64,000 bases of DNA from Sparassis latifolia (taxonomy: Eukaryota; Basidiomycota; Agaricomycetes; Polyporales; Sparassidaceae). The translations under genes were made by a program, and so were the position numbers. Each line of letters starts with the position of its first letter. The first letter of the stretch is position 1. Where the stretch lies: NCBI GenBank assembly GCA_018466975.1, contig CM031556.1, forward strand, positions 2,356,001-2,420,000. The letters are read 5' to 3'. Shown here one piece after another: positions 34,713-44,581 of this stretch. The notes under the pieces were generated by a model, which saw nothing but the letters and a program-made list of their open reading frames with translations, ran no database searches and had not been told where the DNA came from.

Positions 34713-36558
34713 ATGTCTCAGCCTATGCGTCCTCGTTTCATACCATCGCGATGCGATGGGACTGAGGTGGATGGGCCTCTGGCATTCGAGGGCGGTGATC
34801 CCCACTGGTTGCCCCTCGTCTGGTGTCCTGCTGATTTTCCTATCGAGCTGGTGAGTCCTAAGGACACATTTTAATATATGCTAAGATCTGATTCACGCAA
34901 TTTCAGTTTGAAGTCGCAGTCTCCCAGCTCATCCATCATCCCGAATACAACTCTACACTGATCTTGCGATCAAATATGCTCTCCGACACCACAGCCGACT
35001 TCCCTCCGTCAGTACCTCTGCTTAGGGACTTGATTCCGACCCGGAATGTCTGTCGCAAACTTTTGCCTCGCCGACCCGGACGTGATGCCGGCTTGGAACA
35101 GCACTGCACACTATGTACTTCTGCGCACGGAGATCCTCTTCCTTCGACTCTAGTGTTGACACCTCTCGTGGAGCCCGGGAGCTCATTGCCATACTATCAC
35201 CCGACCGTGATTCACCTCGCCTTCCGCTACATCCTTGCCGACCCGCCGGTTTTGCGGATAGAAGTAGTCCCTCTTCCATCCACGCCGACCGACGTGAACT
35301 CTAGGATCTATAGGACATGTCTCGCGCTTCTAGAGACGTTGCACAGGTATGGCTGGGGTGCGATGACCAATTACAAGAAGCGCGTCTTGCACGACTGTAT
35401 CATCCCGCGCGAGCCGTACCAGGACCTGTACCTGGTCATGCGCGAGCGGCATAAGCATGTGGTCGACACCTGGCATGAGGTGACGGATCCGCTGAAGCAC
35501 GTCTTTGAGGCAAGCCAACTACTGCACGATCACACGAATGATCCTAACCAGCCGGGTCCTATCAGGATATCGGGATTGCGACGTTCTTGATGTTGCTGTG
35601 GAAAGACATGTATAACACAGATGAGTCTTCCCGTGGTAGATGGGCAAGGGTCATACGAGAGCGAACCGTGGAGATCCTGGCCTCGCCCGCCGAATGGGTT
35701 CCTTGACCTGGGGTAAGGGTATAGTCCTGATTCTGCAAGCCTACCTCTAACGACTCGTATCGAGATGCGGGAATGGTCTCCTCGTGCACATCTTGACCGC
35801 GGAAGGGTATCTTGGCCATGGAATAGACCTACGTGTTCGCACATCCTGGTCCCACTACCCAGACACGACCCAATCCCAGCTCCATGTTGAAGCCTTGGAC
35901 CCGACCATCTTCGCGGACCCAGCTGTCTCCGAGCTACCTCCCTATCTCCGTGCCGGAACATTCATCATCGGAAACCATGCAGACGAACTAACACCCTGGG
36001 TCCCGGTCCTCTCGACGCTGTGTTCCGCGTCGGGATATCTATCGATCCCATGCTGCGCCTGGACCTTCGACGCGCGGTATGAACGGTCCAGCACGCCACC
36101 ATATCCCGTTCCAGATGCGAACTTCGTGGAAAACCTCAATCTGGGCGGAGACGGCAGCAATAAGAGCTCATACTCCATGTATCGGATCTGGCTCGCCTCT
36201 TTGAGCCTGCACTGCGGATGGAAGGTTGAATGTGAGACCCTGAGGATACCAAGTACGCGCAATTGGGCAATTATAGGTATTGCTGCGCTCGCTACAACTA
36301 TATGCATCTACTTAGCTTGACTCTACAAATACAGGAACGAAGACAGCATACGGTTCTACGGAAGAAGCAGATAAAGTACGACAACGAGTCGAGCAAATCG
36401 TACAATTCGTGTGTGAGAGAGGCATTTTCAGAACACGGCGCCCGGAAGGAAAGAGCCGGAGATCATTGAAAACCAAGACCACAGGGGGCCTTGAACTCGA
36501 GCGTGATAATGGTAAATCTGCTACGGCAGAGCTACTCTGTATGGCAACAGAAAGTTAA
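34713..36558 (+). CDS. TRM44: tRNA(Ser) Um44 2'-O-methyltransferase TRM44, with an unresolved frame step
   Basis: Methylates U44 of tRNA-Ser. Starts at 34713 (MSQPMRPRFIPSRCDGTEVD). The N-terminal part ends YKKRVLHDCIIPREPYQDLY, LVMRERHKHVVDTWHEVTDP, LKHVFE. A GC-AG intron (35510-35565, GCAAGC donor) leads to DIGIATFLMLLWKD. The SAM motif FLDLG|CGNGLLVHIL is split by an intron, then YGIDLR-like GYLGHGIDLRVRTSW, IIGNHADELTPWVPVL, IPCCAWTFD, YRIWLASLSLHCGWKVECET, LRIPSTRNWAIIG, a last intron and a basic tail to TAA 36556-36558. Between LLWKD (frame 0) and EPWRSWPRPPNGF (frame +1), near 35610-35660, the frame must change. Either a 52-nt intron with a weak GAG acceptor (35610-35661) is used or there is a one-base indel. 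Confidence 0.88.
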
Positions 36559-36565
36559 CAATTTC

Positions 36566-38152
36566 TTAGTTTCGGCAGTAAGAAGATGCATACAATTTCC
36601 TCGTCTTCCGTCCCGTCTTCTTTCGCTTCAATGAAGGTATCGTATACTTGATGTTCGCCCACGTGGCATTGGCCTGCGGATCCCAGGCATAAGCCTCGAA
36701 GTGCTGCAAGCTGGGGAAAAGCGATCTGATGAATGGTGCTATGGACGCAGAGTCGTTGTCGAGGCGGACATTTCCGAGAAGACGTAGTGAACGCAGAGGA
36801 TGTGGGATTGTAAGCGTGGGTGTTGCAGATAATGGAGGACGCGCGTCCACAACGAAAGCGAGCTCCTCGAGGTTCAAGCAGTGGGTGGCAAAGGAGACAA
36901 GGGACCGCAGAGATGGGTCGCAATCGACACTACGATGCATGAGGTAGAAATGCTGCAGATACGGCCACGACGATGCCATGGAGTCAATGTCTTTATCACG
37001 AAGAAGCATGCGACCGTCAAATTCCAGGTGGAGATTTTCCATGCCCTTGACATGGAGGAGGGGGCTGATTATCGTGATCGCATCCGCACTTTCATTTCTG
37101 CATGTGGTTACGGGCAGTCGCATATGTAACCTCCGCAAGGAACGAGAAAACTTGTTTTGCAATAATACCGAGTAAAATAGTGATTCTTCCGGAGCGTGGG
37201 GGATATTAGCGACGATAGAGATATCATGTAGAACAGTCGACTGAATGGAACCAAGGACGAAGCCGATCGAATCAAATGATCCCGACACAGTCAGTGACTC
37301 TAGCGATTGAAAGGCTGCATCAGAAAGTGTGGTGTTCTCTGCCACTCCACCCATGTAAATGTTCAGGTAGATCAGTGCATCGATTGTTGACAGAGCTCGC
37401 AGTGTTTCGACATCTACTGCGCCTGCCATACTAAAGTCGAGGTGGCGCAAATGCCTGAACTGGATAATGAAGGACGCCAGTTGTGATGGAAGTACACCCG
37501 ACAACTTCAGCGACTCCAGGGAGGGTGCCTCCGCAGCAATGTTATGCAGAAAAATGCGGACAGCGTGCATTTCTCCATCTTCTCCGATATGAACGTCTTC
37601 AAAGAGTCCCCAATCGGGTTGGTGCAACGAAATGTCCACCGCTTTAAGGGATGGGCTGCTGAAGAGAATAGCCGCAGGATCCGGACTTCTTGCTCGTTGC
37701 CAAGTGAGATGACGCAAGGCGGGAAGTAAGGGTACGCCTTGGCTCAATTCATGAAGGTGTAGGAACACTGATGGATGGATGATTCGTGATGGTGTATAGA
37801 ATAGTATCTTGATGCGCCTTGCATACCGTTGGAATACTGTCCATTCATGCGGATCGATCGCGGAAATGAGTGTCTAGGAGGCAGGCAATAAAATCGAGAT
37901 ATGTAGGACAGAAAGCTAAGCACCCACAAAAGCACCGTCCTTGATCTGCATCGAGGATAGCAACCTCAGCAGAGGTAAGAATGATGTCTGCGTTCTCCAC
38001 AATTCGTTAAGGGCGGGTTCCAAGAAGGCACGGCAACAGCGGGCTAGCCGTGCGAGCGTTTTATCTAGATGACGACCTCCGGTGGACGGCCCGCAGATAT
38101 GAGATAAAATCATTATGACGATGTCTTCCACAAAGAGGGCACGATGGGGCAT
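36566..38152 (-). CDS. F-box/LRR-type protein
   Basis: Probable SCF ubiquitin-ligase adaptor of the kind that is expanded in agaricomycetes. The start at 38152 gives MPHRALFVEDIVIMILSHIC followed by ARLARCCRAFLEPALNELWR, the F-box helices. After an intron (donor GTGGGT inside the first frame) comes TLISAIDPHEWTVFQRYARR, IKILFYTPS, then FLHLHELSQGVPLLPALRHL and a long leucine-rich region (PSLESLKLSG, FRHLRHLDFSM, LRSLRLLGNVRLDND) to the basic end KRKKTGRKTRKLYASSYCRN. About 480 residues. LRR spacing is irregular, as usual in this group. Its 3' end lies eight bases from the TRM44 stop, convergent. Substrate unknown. Confidence 0.85.
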
Positions 38153-38867
38153 GATGTTGGAAGGCTGCTAAAAAGTAGATCTAACCGCCGGATCAGGGTA
38201 TGCTACACATGTATGCGTCCACGCTTACGGTTGAAGAAATCTGGACGAAAATGCAGAACGAAAAATATATCGGTGCTGGACGTGAGTGCGCAGAAGAGTC
38301 TTGAAGTGAATGAACTTCGTAAGATAGGCCTCACTCATGCCCAACCACTCTAAGCGCCGTGACACGGTTGTGACCCGACAGTTGCCTGAGAGTGATGCTA
38401 TTGATTTGGGAGCAATAAGTCAAAGTCTGATACCCGATATGGTAATGGATGGTGTGGTAAGGGCCACTTATCAGCCAAATATTTACCTGCTGGATGTTGG
38501 CTCTGTTTGGTCGCCATTCACTTTGGGTTGTTGCCAGCCTAATTTCTCTCCTACAAGGGCAAAATAAAAAAATGTGCTCCCTGGGAATATTCAAGAAGGT
38601 ATTCATTAACAATCCCCAGGGAACACATTTCTGATAAAGGCTTTGTGGAAAGAGGAATTAGACGAGCAAGCACTTTCGCCCGCCATTTTGGTGTAAGCGT
38701 GACATTAGACGCCCGATGCGAGTGGTTGGATATGAGTGAGGACTATGAGCGCTAACTTGAACACACGGAGTTCACGTGACTGGAACCTGCGAGGAGGATT
38801 ATGATCATGATGTCCATCGGCACCCCCCACGTTCTCTCCTCCAGCCAGCTCAGAACCTCTCTCCGGC
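38153..38867. other. Divergent upstream region of the two F-box/LRR-like genes
   Basis: 715 bp. Contains a strong inverted repeat (38570-38630) and a TCACGTGA palindrome at 38772-38779, about 90 bp before the next start codon. Confidence 0.5.
38570..38630. repeat. Inverted repeat, 16-bp arms around a 29-nt loop
   Basis: The left arm AAATGTGCTCCCTGGG (38570-38585) and the right arm CCCAGGGAACACATTT (38615-38630) pair at 15 of 16 positions. It could be a hairpin in RNA, a 3'-end signal, or the inner end of a small inverted-repeat element. No flanking target-site duplication was identified. Confidence 0.8.
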
Positions 38868-40414
38868 ATGGCCTTTCAGCTGCCCAATGAATTGTGGCTG
38901 GTCATCTTCAATTTTGCTGTCGAAGATGAAACCCTCTTTGAGCACTCTCTTCTAACTTCCATGGCGGAGTCCGCGTGGTTCAAGATGATTTACGGAGATT
39001 GGTCCCTCAGGGCACCCCAAGAAACTTCGAATCTCATGCAGAGGAGGAGTTACACAACGAAGACAGTGTGTGCTCATCCCTTCTCCCCTCGACTGACGTA
39101 TCTCATCGAGCTTAAAGGCTATCGTCTCTACATGCAGGACTTGGAGAAAATTAGGCTCGGAGTTTCTCTTCAGATGCTTATTCTTCAACGATCCCGCTTG
39201 TCTCCGCAAGCTCTGTCCCGTTTTGGACTGCAGACAATCATCTGGGATGGTGGACCAAACGGTTGCATATCACGCGGTACTACGCTGTTGGTGGAGTGAC
39301 CATGGATGATATGGAGCATGTCCTCGTCTCGACTATACGTCGTTGCCCAAACCTCGAGATATTCGTGGTGAACTGGTCCATCTCTACGTCGCTTTCTTCT
39401 GTGATCAATGCACTATGCATGTATTGTCCACTCTCTCTCCGCACCTTACACATCCACATTCCCCCCGCGGCGCTCGCGAAGATCATATTGATGCTGGAGT
39501 CCCTTCCCAGGCTTGTTGCGGTTTATCTCGAATTCGATGGTCAACATCCTGAAACTCTCCATCTGGGCTCGGCGTCGGGAATTGCGCTGAACCTCCCGAA
39601 ACTCAGGCAGTTGTCTCTCCGCGGTAGCTTCCAGGAATTCATTGAACAAGCCATTGGCTGGGCTATGCCAGCTCTCGATAACCTGTCTCTCGATTTCCTC
39701 AATTACCGTGAAGACATCCCGGATATTATCGAATTTCTCACGCATCACGGCTCGGATCTCACATTCCTCGACATTAACTGTATACCCGCTCTGGAGGTTG
39801 CTACAATCCTCGATCTCTGCCCACTTCTCACTACATTCTGCTTCAACCTGGACTGGCGCTTGCCAGTCATGGACAACGATCCGTTGAGATGCGCGCTTGT
39901 GCATCGCCCACATGCAAACATCACGACCATCGGATGTCATCAGCTTCTATATGCGTTTGGTGTCGGCTACGCGGCGACATACGCTACTGTTGATCCGTTG
40001 ACCACTCATGTCGTCCGCCGTCGGAACGACGTCAATTTCGCTGCGCTCAACAAGCAGAATTTCCCTCGATTGCAGTGCGTTCGCGTGCTCAGTAGGATGC
40101 TGCTGCGAGATTTGGAAGCGGCTGATGGTCCACATGAATCCTGCTTCGAACGGTGGGAACGGTGGTGGAATCAATGCGCTAGTCAGAGGGTTAGGTTGGA
40201 AGACTGCACGGGGGCGCTTTTTGGCACATTGCCCCTGAATGATGACCAGGAGGAAGAGGAGAAGGCAGAGAAGCCGGAGCTGACCAAGAGTACACCGGAA
40301 CAAGGACTGGTGGAATTGAGACAGTTGCTGGCCGAGTGCAAGCAAATGTCGAATGCCGTTAGCCACGAGCGGTTCGGCCGCCAGTATTTGCTGCAAGGTC
40401 AGACAGAGTATTAG
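38868..40414 (+). pseudogene. F-box-like/LRR-type protein with a one-base frame break near 39240
   Basis: Starts MAFQLPNELWLVIFNFAVED, MAESAWFKMIYGDWSLRAPQ, LMQRRSYTTKT. A 52-nt intron (39066-39117) leads to AIVSTCRTWRKLGSEFLFRC, LFFNDPACLRKLC, PVLDCRQS, all as expected for this agaricomycete family. The natural continuation LGWWTKRLHITRYYAVGG lies in the next frame: removing one base in CAATCATCTGG (39236-39246) joins them perfectly. From there 1.1 kb is open: VLVSTIRRCPNLEIFVVNWS, LRTLHIHIPP, RLVAVYLEFDG and so on, to CSRMLL-like RVLSRMLLRDLEAADGPHES, an acidic stretch and the stop at 40414. Everything apart from one base is intact, so this is either a very young pseudogene or a consensus error. 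No intron fits the step. Confidence 0.75.
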
Positions 40415-40736
40415 GAGGTTGTGGACGAGGTATTTGCGAGATCGCTTTGGTTCCAGCATGACTATCACCCTGTTTTCCTGTATTGGATCACATACCTCAC
40501 TTGTAACAACAGCTTTGCACATCCCTCATTTAATATACAATCTATGATATTGCAGGCAGGATAAGCGTGCGCATCTTTTCTCATATTTACATGCGCCACG
40601 CAGGTTTCATCGCAGGTTATAGCTATTAATATCCCTGCGCAGAGACCCCATCCGCATTAGAATCTTCACCTACTACCGCAGATGGATGCATGTTGAGAGA
40701 AAGGCGTACTACTTAGTGCAGTACAAACGAAATAAT
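40415..40736. other. Short convergent intergenic region
   Basis: 322 bp between the F-box-like gene and ELP4, both ending here. No feature seen. Confidence 0.5.
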
Positions 40737-42262
40737 TCAGAAGTCATACAAGTCTGGTCGATCCGACGTGAATGCCACTTTCTTCCTCGCTTTCTTTACG
40801 CTCGCCACTACATGCTCTATCTCCGTACTTCCCACTAAGCCAACAGTGGTAGAGTGCTGCACGTCTTCCAGTTGCACTTCCACGGCTGCACCACCTCCTG
40901 CCGTATTTGCATTCGCGGAGGTATGAGATTGATGGGAATGAGAGGGGAGGGAAGCGGTCTCCAGAGCTATAGCATTCGTAGCGGGAGTTGTTCGTCTCTC
41001 CCCGACGCCGCCTTCAAGATCCAGATGCAGAGTTTCAATCAGAAATCGCTTCCGCATGCACTTGAACGCGAGGTTGTTTTCTCCGGACGACGATAGCCCT
41101 CTTAATGTCGAGAACTTGTCGCTCGGTGGAAGGAGAGTGTGAGGAGAGGGCAGGGAATGGATGTGAACAAGCCCATGGTGCGACGAGAATAAGGCAGCGA
41201 GAGACGGATTTGCTGGTAAAGATCAGGTTTCGCGAACTCAACCGTCTGAAGAACGCAGGATACTACATACCCGTAAAAGCCGACAGTTCAATGGAGGCAT
41301 CCGAGAGCCAGCTCAGCTTCTGCACCCACCCGGGACCACCCCATCCATCTGTACAGAGATGCGGAGGGAGACAGACGGCCGCGCATGCATGTGGATACCG
41401 GGATAACAGTGTTCTAAGCGAGTGCAAGAACCAGCATATCTCCTGCCAGATCGTCCTTTATATCAGTAAGCACTGGGCATCTACATGCCGAAGTACGCAC
41501 TTGAGGCGACACGTCGCCCCATTGGGAAGATCCCAAGGATGGAATGCACACTCGCAGGGGTCTAAGCTCCGTTGCCGCAGCTGAGTTCGTCCCCAACTTT
41601 CGTGCTAATTCATCGATGATCCTCTTCAGCGGTGCAAAGTCAGGAGAAGACACGCCAATAGACACAATTTTTCCTGAGGAAAATGCGGATTGGATTAGGC
41701 CATCGGGTATTCGAGTGGTCAGGTCAAAGATGGCGCAATAGCTGTCGGTGATTCTTGTGGTCGTTCATTCGTTCATTATACATCGGTCAGGTAAACTCAC
41801 AACATACTGGTTCAAAGAGGGAGCGGCAGGAGTAGACACCGTTGTCTGGAACTGTTTCATCTGTTCGTATCTCCATGCAATTTTGATTTTTGTACTGTGA
41901 TCGTGTTCCTCGTCCTCGTCCTTTTCGTCTGTACTCCGCGTAGTGGGACCACCGCCTGCAGGAATCCACATGCACTCTGCCAAAATATGGTTGGCGTCAT
42001 CGTCAATCACTAGGATTGTCTGCTCGTTGGCAATGCCTTGTGATATGAAATATTTCTGCACAAGTTCCCCGTACGCAGAATGAGCATCGGGAGCTAGCAC
42101 AAGCATAGAACATGACAAGGGAAGACCGCCACCGAATACATCGTCCAGTGAGGGAATTCCGGTTGAGGTTATGATAGTAGAAGTAGTTCCAGGCGATGTT
42201 CTGGTTCCAGCGGGCAGCGAGAGTTGTTTGGAGGGTGTCGTCCTTCTCTTGAACGAAGACAT
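40737..42262 (-). CDS. ELP4: Elongator complex subunit 4
   Basis: RecA-like subunit of the Elp456 ring of Elongator, required for wobble-uridine modification of tRNA. The start at 42262 gives MSSFKRRTTPSKQLSLPAGT, followed by TIITSTGIPSLDDVFGGGLP, LSCSMLVLAPDAHSAYGELV, QKYFISQGIANEQTILVIDD, CMWIPAGG, and STKIKIAWRYEQMKQFQT. Further exons encode FDLTTRIPDGLIQ, VSIGVSSPDFAPLKRIIDEL, LRPLRVCIPSLGSSQWGD. The last exon contains CMRKRFLIETLHLDLEGGVG, ERRTTPATN and ends KKVAFTSDRPDLYDF, a very conserved C-terminus. The FGGGLP loop replaces a Walker A motif, as in other Elp4 proteins, which lack ATPase activity of their own. Divergent from IMP1 over 215 bp. Confidence 0.95.
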
Positions 42263-42477
42263 GGTGGAGAACCAAATCGAGGCGAATCTCGCTTGCCATT
42301 TGTGTCGATCTCATTTTCATCTTGATCCATGCATCATTTGCACGCGAGGCCTCCATTCTGCGCTCCAGAGTCACAACGACGGAAAGCGTTGTTGGTATTG
42401 GGCCAATGTTCAGCACACGATTATCAGAGGTGGTTCGTAAATATTCCTCGCGACTGCGAGGCAAAGCGTTTTCTGGA
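42263..42477. promoter_or_regulatory. Divergent promoter ELP4 / IMP1
   Basis: 215 bp between opposite start codons; no motif recognised. Confidence 0.45.
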
Positions 42478-43115
42478 ATGGCGAAGTCGACTTCGTTGAC
42501 CATTTTACATGTTAGTCTGCCTCCACAGCGCGGCTCGTATGTTTCTTACGCAATATCCAGGCGTTCAACGTATGGGCCGCCATCCATTTGTTCGCAGAAA
42601 ACGTCGGCTGGATCTATATGGTATGTCTCAACTTAAAAAACTCAGTATTATTCACTACGAACACCAACTTTCCAGGTAGATGGCCCATCCATGGTCCCCA
42701 CAATGGGTGTATCGGGAGAGATGGTGATCGAGAACAGAATGATTACGCCCAAACATCTGTCCCGGGGCGACCTCGTCACCTTCACGTCACCCATAGATCC
42801 GGGGAGGGTTGTCTGCAAGCGTGTAATTGGCTTACCCGGGGATGTAATATGTGTCGATCCCACAGGGGAGTACGCTCCTTCAACGGAGCATGTTGTGATT
42901 CCTAAGAACCACCTTTGGTTGAGCGGAGACAATGCTCCCATGTCAAGAGACTCGAGATTGTACGGACCTGTACCTATGCCATTGGTCAAGGGAAAATTAT
43001 TTGCCCGGGTATGTGAACGACTAGACATCGACATTTCTCGTACTGACGGCAGCGGAAGGTCTACCCATTTCGAGATGCTACTATCTTCCGCAGTAATTTC
43101 CATTACATTGACTGA
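42478..43115 (+). CDS. IMP1: Mitochondrial inner membrane protease subunit 1
   Basis: Signal-peptidase-like protease that matures inner-membrane and intermembrane-space proteins. The first exon is tiny: ATG at 42478 gives MAKSTSLTILH, joined by a 50-nt intron (GTTAGT..ATCCAG) to AFNVWAAIHLFAENVGWIYM, the membrane segment. A second intron precedes VDGPSMVPTMGVSGEMVIEN, in which the Ser of GPSM is the catalytic nucleophile. It continues LSRGDLVTFTSP, VVCKRVIGLPGDVICVDPTG with the catalytic Lys in CKR, IPKNHLWLSGDNAPMSRDSR, LYGPVPMPLVKGKLFAR, an intron, and VYPFRDATIFRSNFHYID with TGA at 43113-43115. About 170 residues, normal for IMP1. The start was chosen because it alone gives an uninterrupted membrane helix. 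Confidence 0.93.
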
Positions 43116-43236
43116 AGCATGTCGTGACTCTATATCTAGGGGATTTGTCACGCATTCTTGTGGGGGAGGGGTGTTGACCACCACGGAATGCATTGCATGA
43201 TATCGTGCAAATCATGAATGGACATAAATAGAGCCA

Positions 43237-44310
43237 CTACTTCACAAAGTTCATTGAGTAACCTCCCTGTCCGTTGGGGGTGAATTGGAAGTTGTCTGTA
43301 GACAAGCCAAAGTTGCCTATCCGATATTCGTCGTTCAGTTTCCCTCTCTCATGTGTATCCAGTGATAAATACCTAGGATGTTGTTCCCTAGACCCTTCAG
43401 TTTGTCAAGCATTTCTGCGGTCTCTCGTTTCTGGGCAGCATCTAATCTAGGTTTGATTGACGCCAACGCACGTTTGGTTTCTGCGATCTGAGGTGATGAC
43501 GGCGGTAGAAGTATGAGCAATGTATTATAATCTGTTGGGTAGTGAGCGGGGATGCCCTGAAGAACAACGTTCGTGCATACCTTCCTGTGCGCTAGTGAGG
43601 GACGACCAGGTGTTGATTTGGTCGTTCGATGCTGCTCGACGCTGCAACGCTTTGATATACCGAGGGTTGTCGGTCAACGCTGAGAGACCATCGTTAAGGA
43701 ACCATGATTCGGTGAGAAGGTGAATGTACCTTGTGTACATGCAGCTACAGCCTCCTTATGGTCTCCCTACAGAAGTTGGTCAACATCCACGATCATCATA
43801 GGTGTAGAATCTCACAATCTTGACGTAGCATGCACCTATATTGGCATTCAGAATAGACCTGGCTTGGGCGCATTCGACTTCTAGCTCAGTCAGTGGGCGG
43901 TCGTCAGGCTCCTCTTGGATCTGATCCCCCTCCTCTCCGGAATTACTGGTCCGCGGTGCGTTCCTAGCAGTTTCTGTGTCTTCGTCCTCACTGTCTTCGC
44001 CCTTCCCTTGCTTCTCCTTCTCGTTGCTCGGTGGACTCTTTTGACCGAGCTCTCTCCGCTTCGGTAGTCGACCTAAGGCTGCGCGGTAAACGCCAAGAGC
44101 CTCCTCCCAACGCTTCGCACGGAAATGTTCGTTCCCTTCTGTCTTCAAGTGCTCTGCTTCTGCCAGACATTTCTTAGAAAGCACCGTCAGTAGTTCGACC
44201 CAGTGATGTTGAGAGCGTCAGCTCACTCTGGTCTCGAGGTGATTAATTTCAGCATGAGCTTCCGCAGAACTGATATTCACAGTATCATTTCCCGATGCTG
44301 TCGACGACAT
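43237..44310 (-). CDS. Tetratricopeptide repeat protein 1-like (TTC1)
   Basis: TPR adaptor that probably binds Hsp70/Hsp90 C-termini. The start at 44310 gives MSSTASGNDTVNISSAEAHA, EINHLETR; an intron ending CTAAG leads to KCLAEAEHLKTEGNEHFRAK, RWEEALGVYRAALGRLPKRR (TPR 1). A long acidic, Lys-rich insert follows (GEDSEDEDTETARN). Then ECAQARSILNANIGACYVKI (TPR 2), HKEAVAACTQAL-type helix, and NPRYIKALQRRAASNDQINT (TPR 3). The end reads IKPRLDAAQKRETAEMLDKL, KGLGNNILG and, after an intron, GGYSMNFVK, a motif shared by TTC1 proteins (TAG 43237-43239). Convergent with IMP1, with 121 bp between stop codons. Confidence 0.9.
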
Positions 44311-44581
44311 GATAACAGAGACACAGAAAGTGTTCTACGACGGTGTCACTGTGACAGTAAGGTCAGCTTGAGGTCAGCGCTTACTAGTAGGCAGTGCGGT
44401 GATCCACAGAAAGATTAGATTAGATTCAGCTGCAACGAAGTGGAATACGAGAACCCAATATACTGTATGTCCGATGTCTCCAAGCAGTCTGTACATTGTA
44501 GACCGTAATTAGATGAGGCAATTGCAACGAAAACACGGTACAGCTAGAGTCTACTATGTCAGCCCTTAGTAGACTCAGGAC

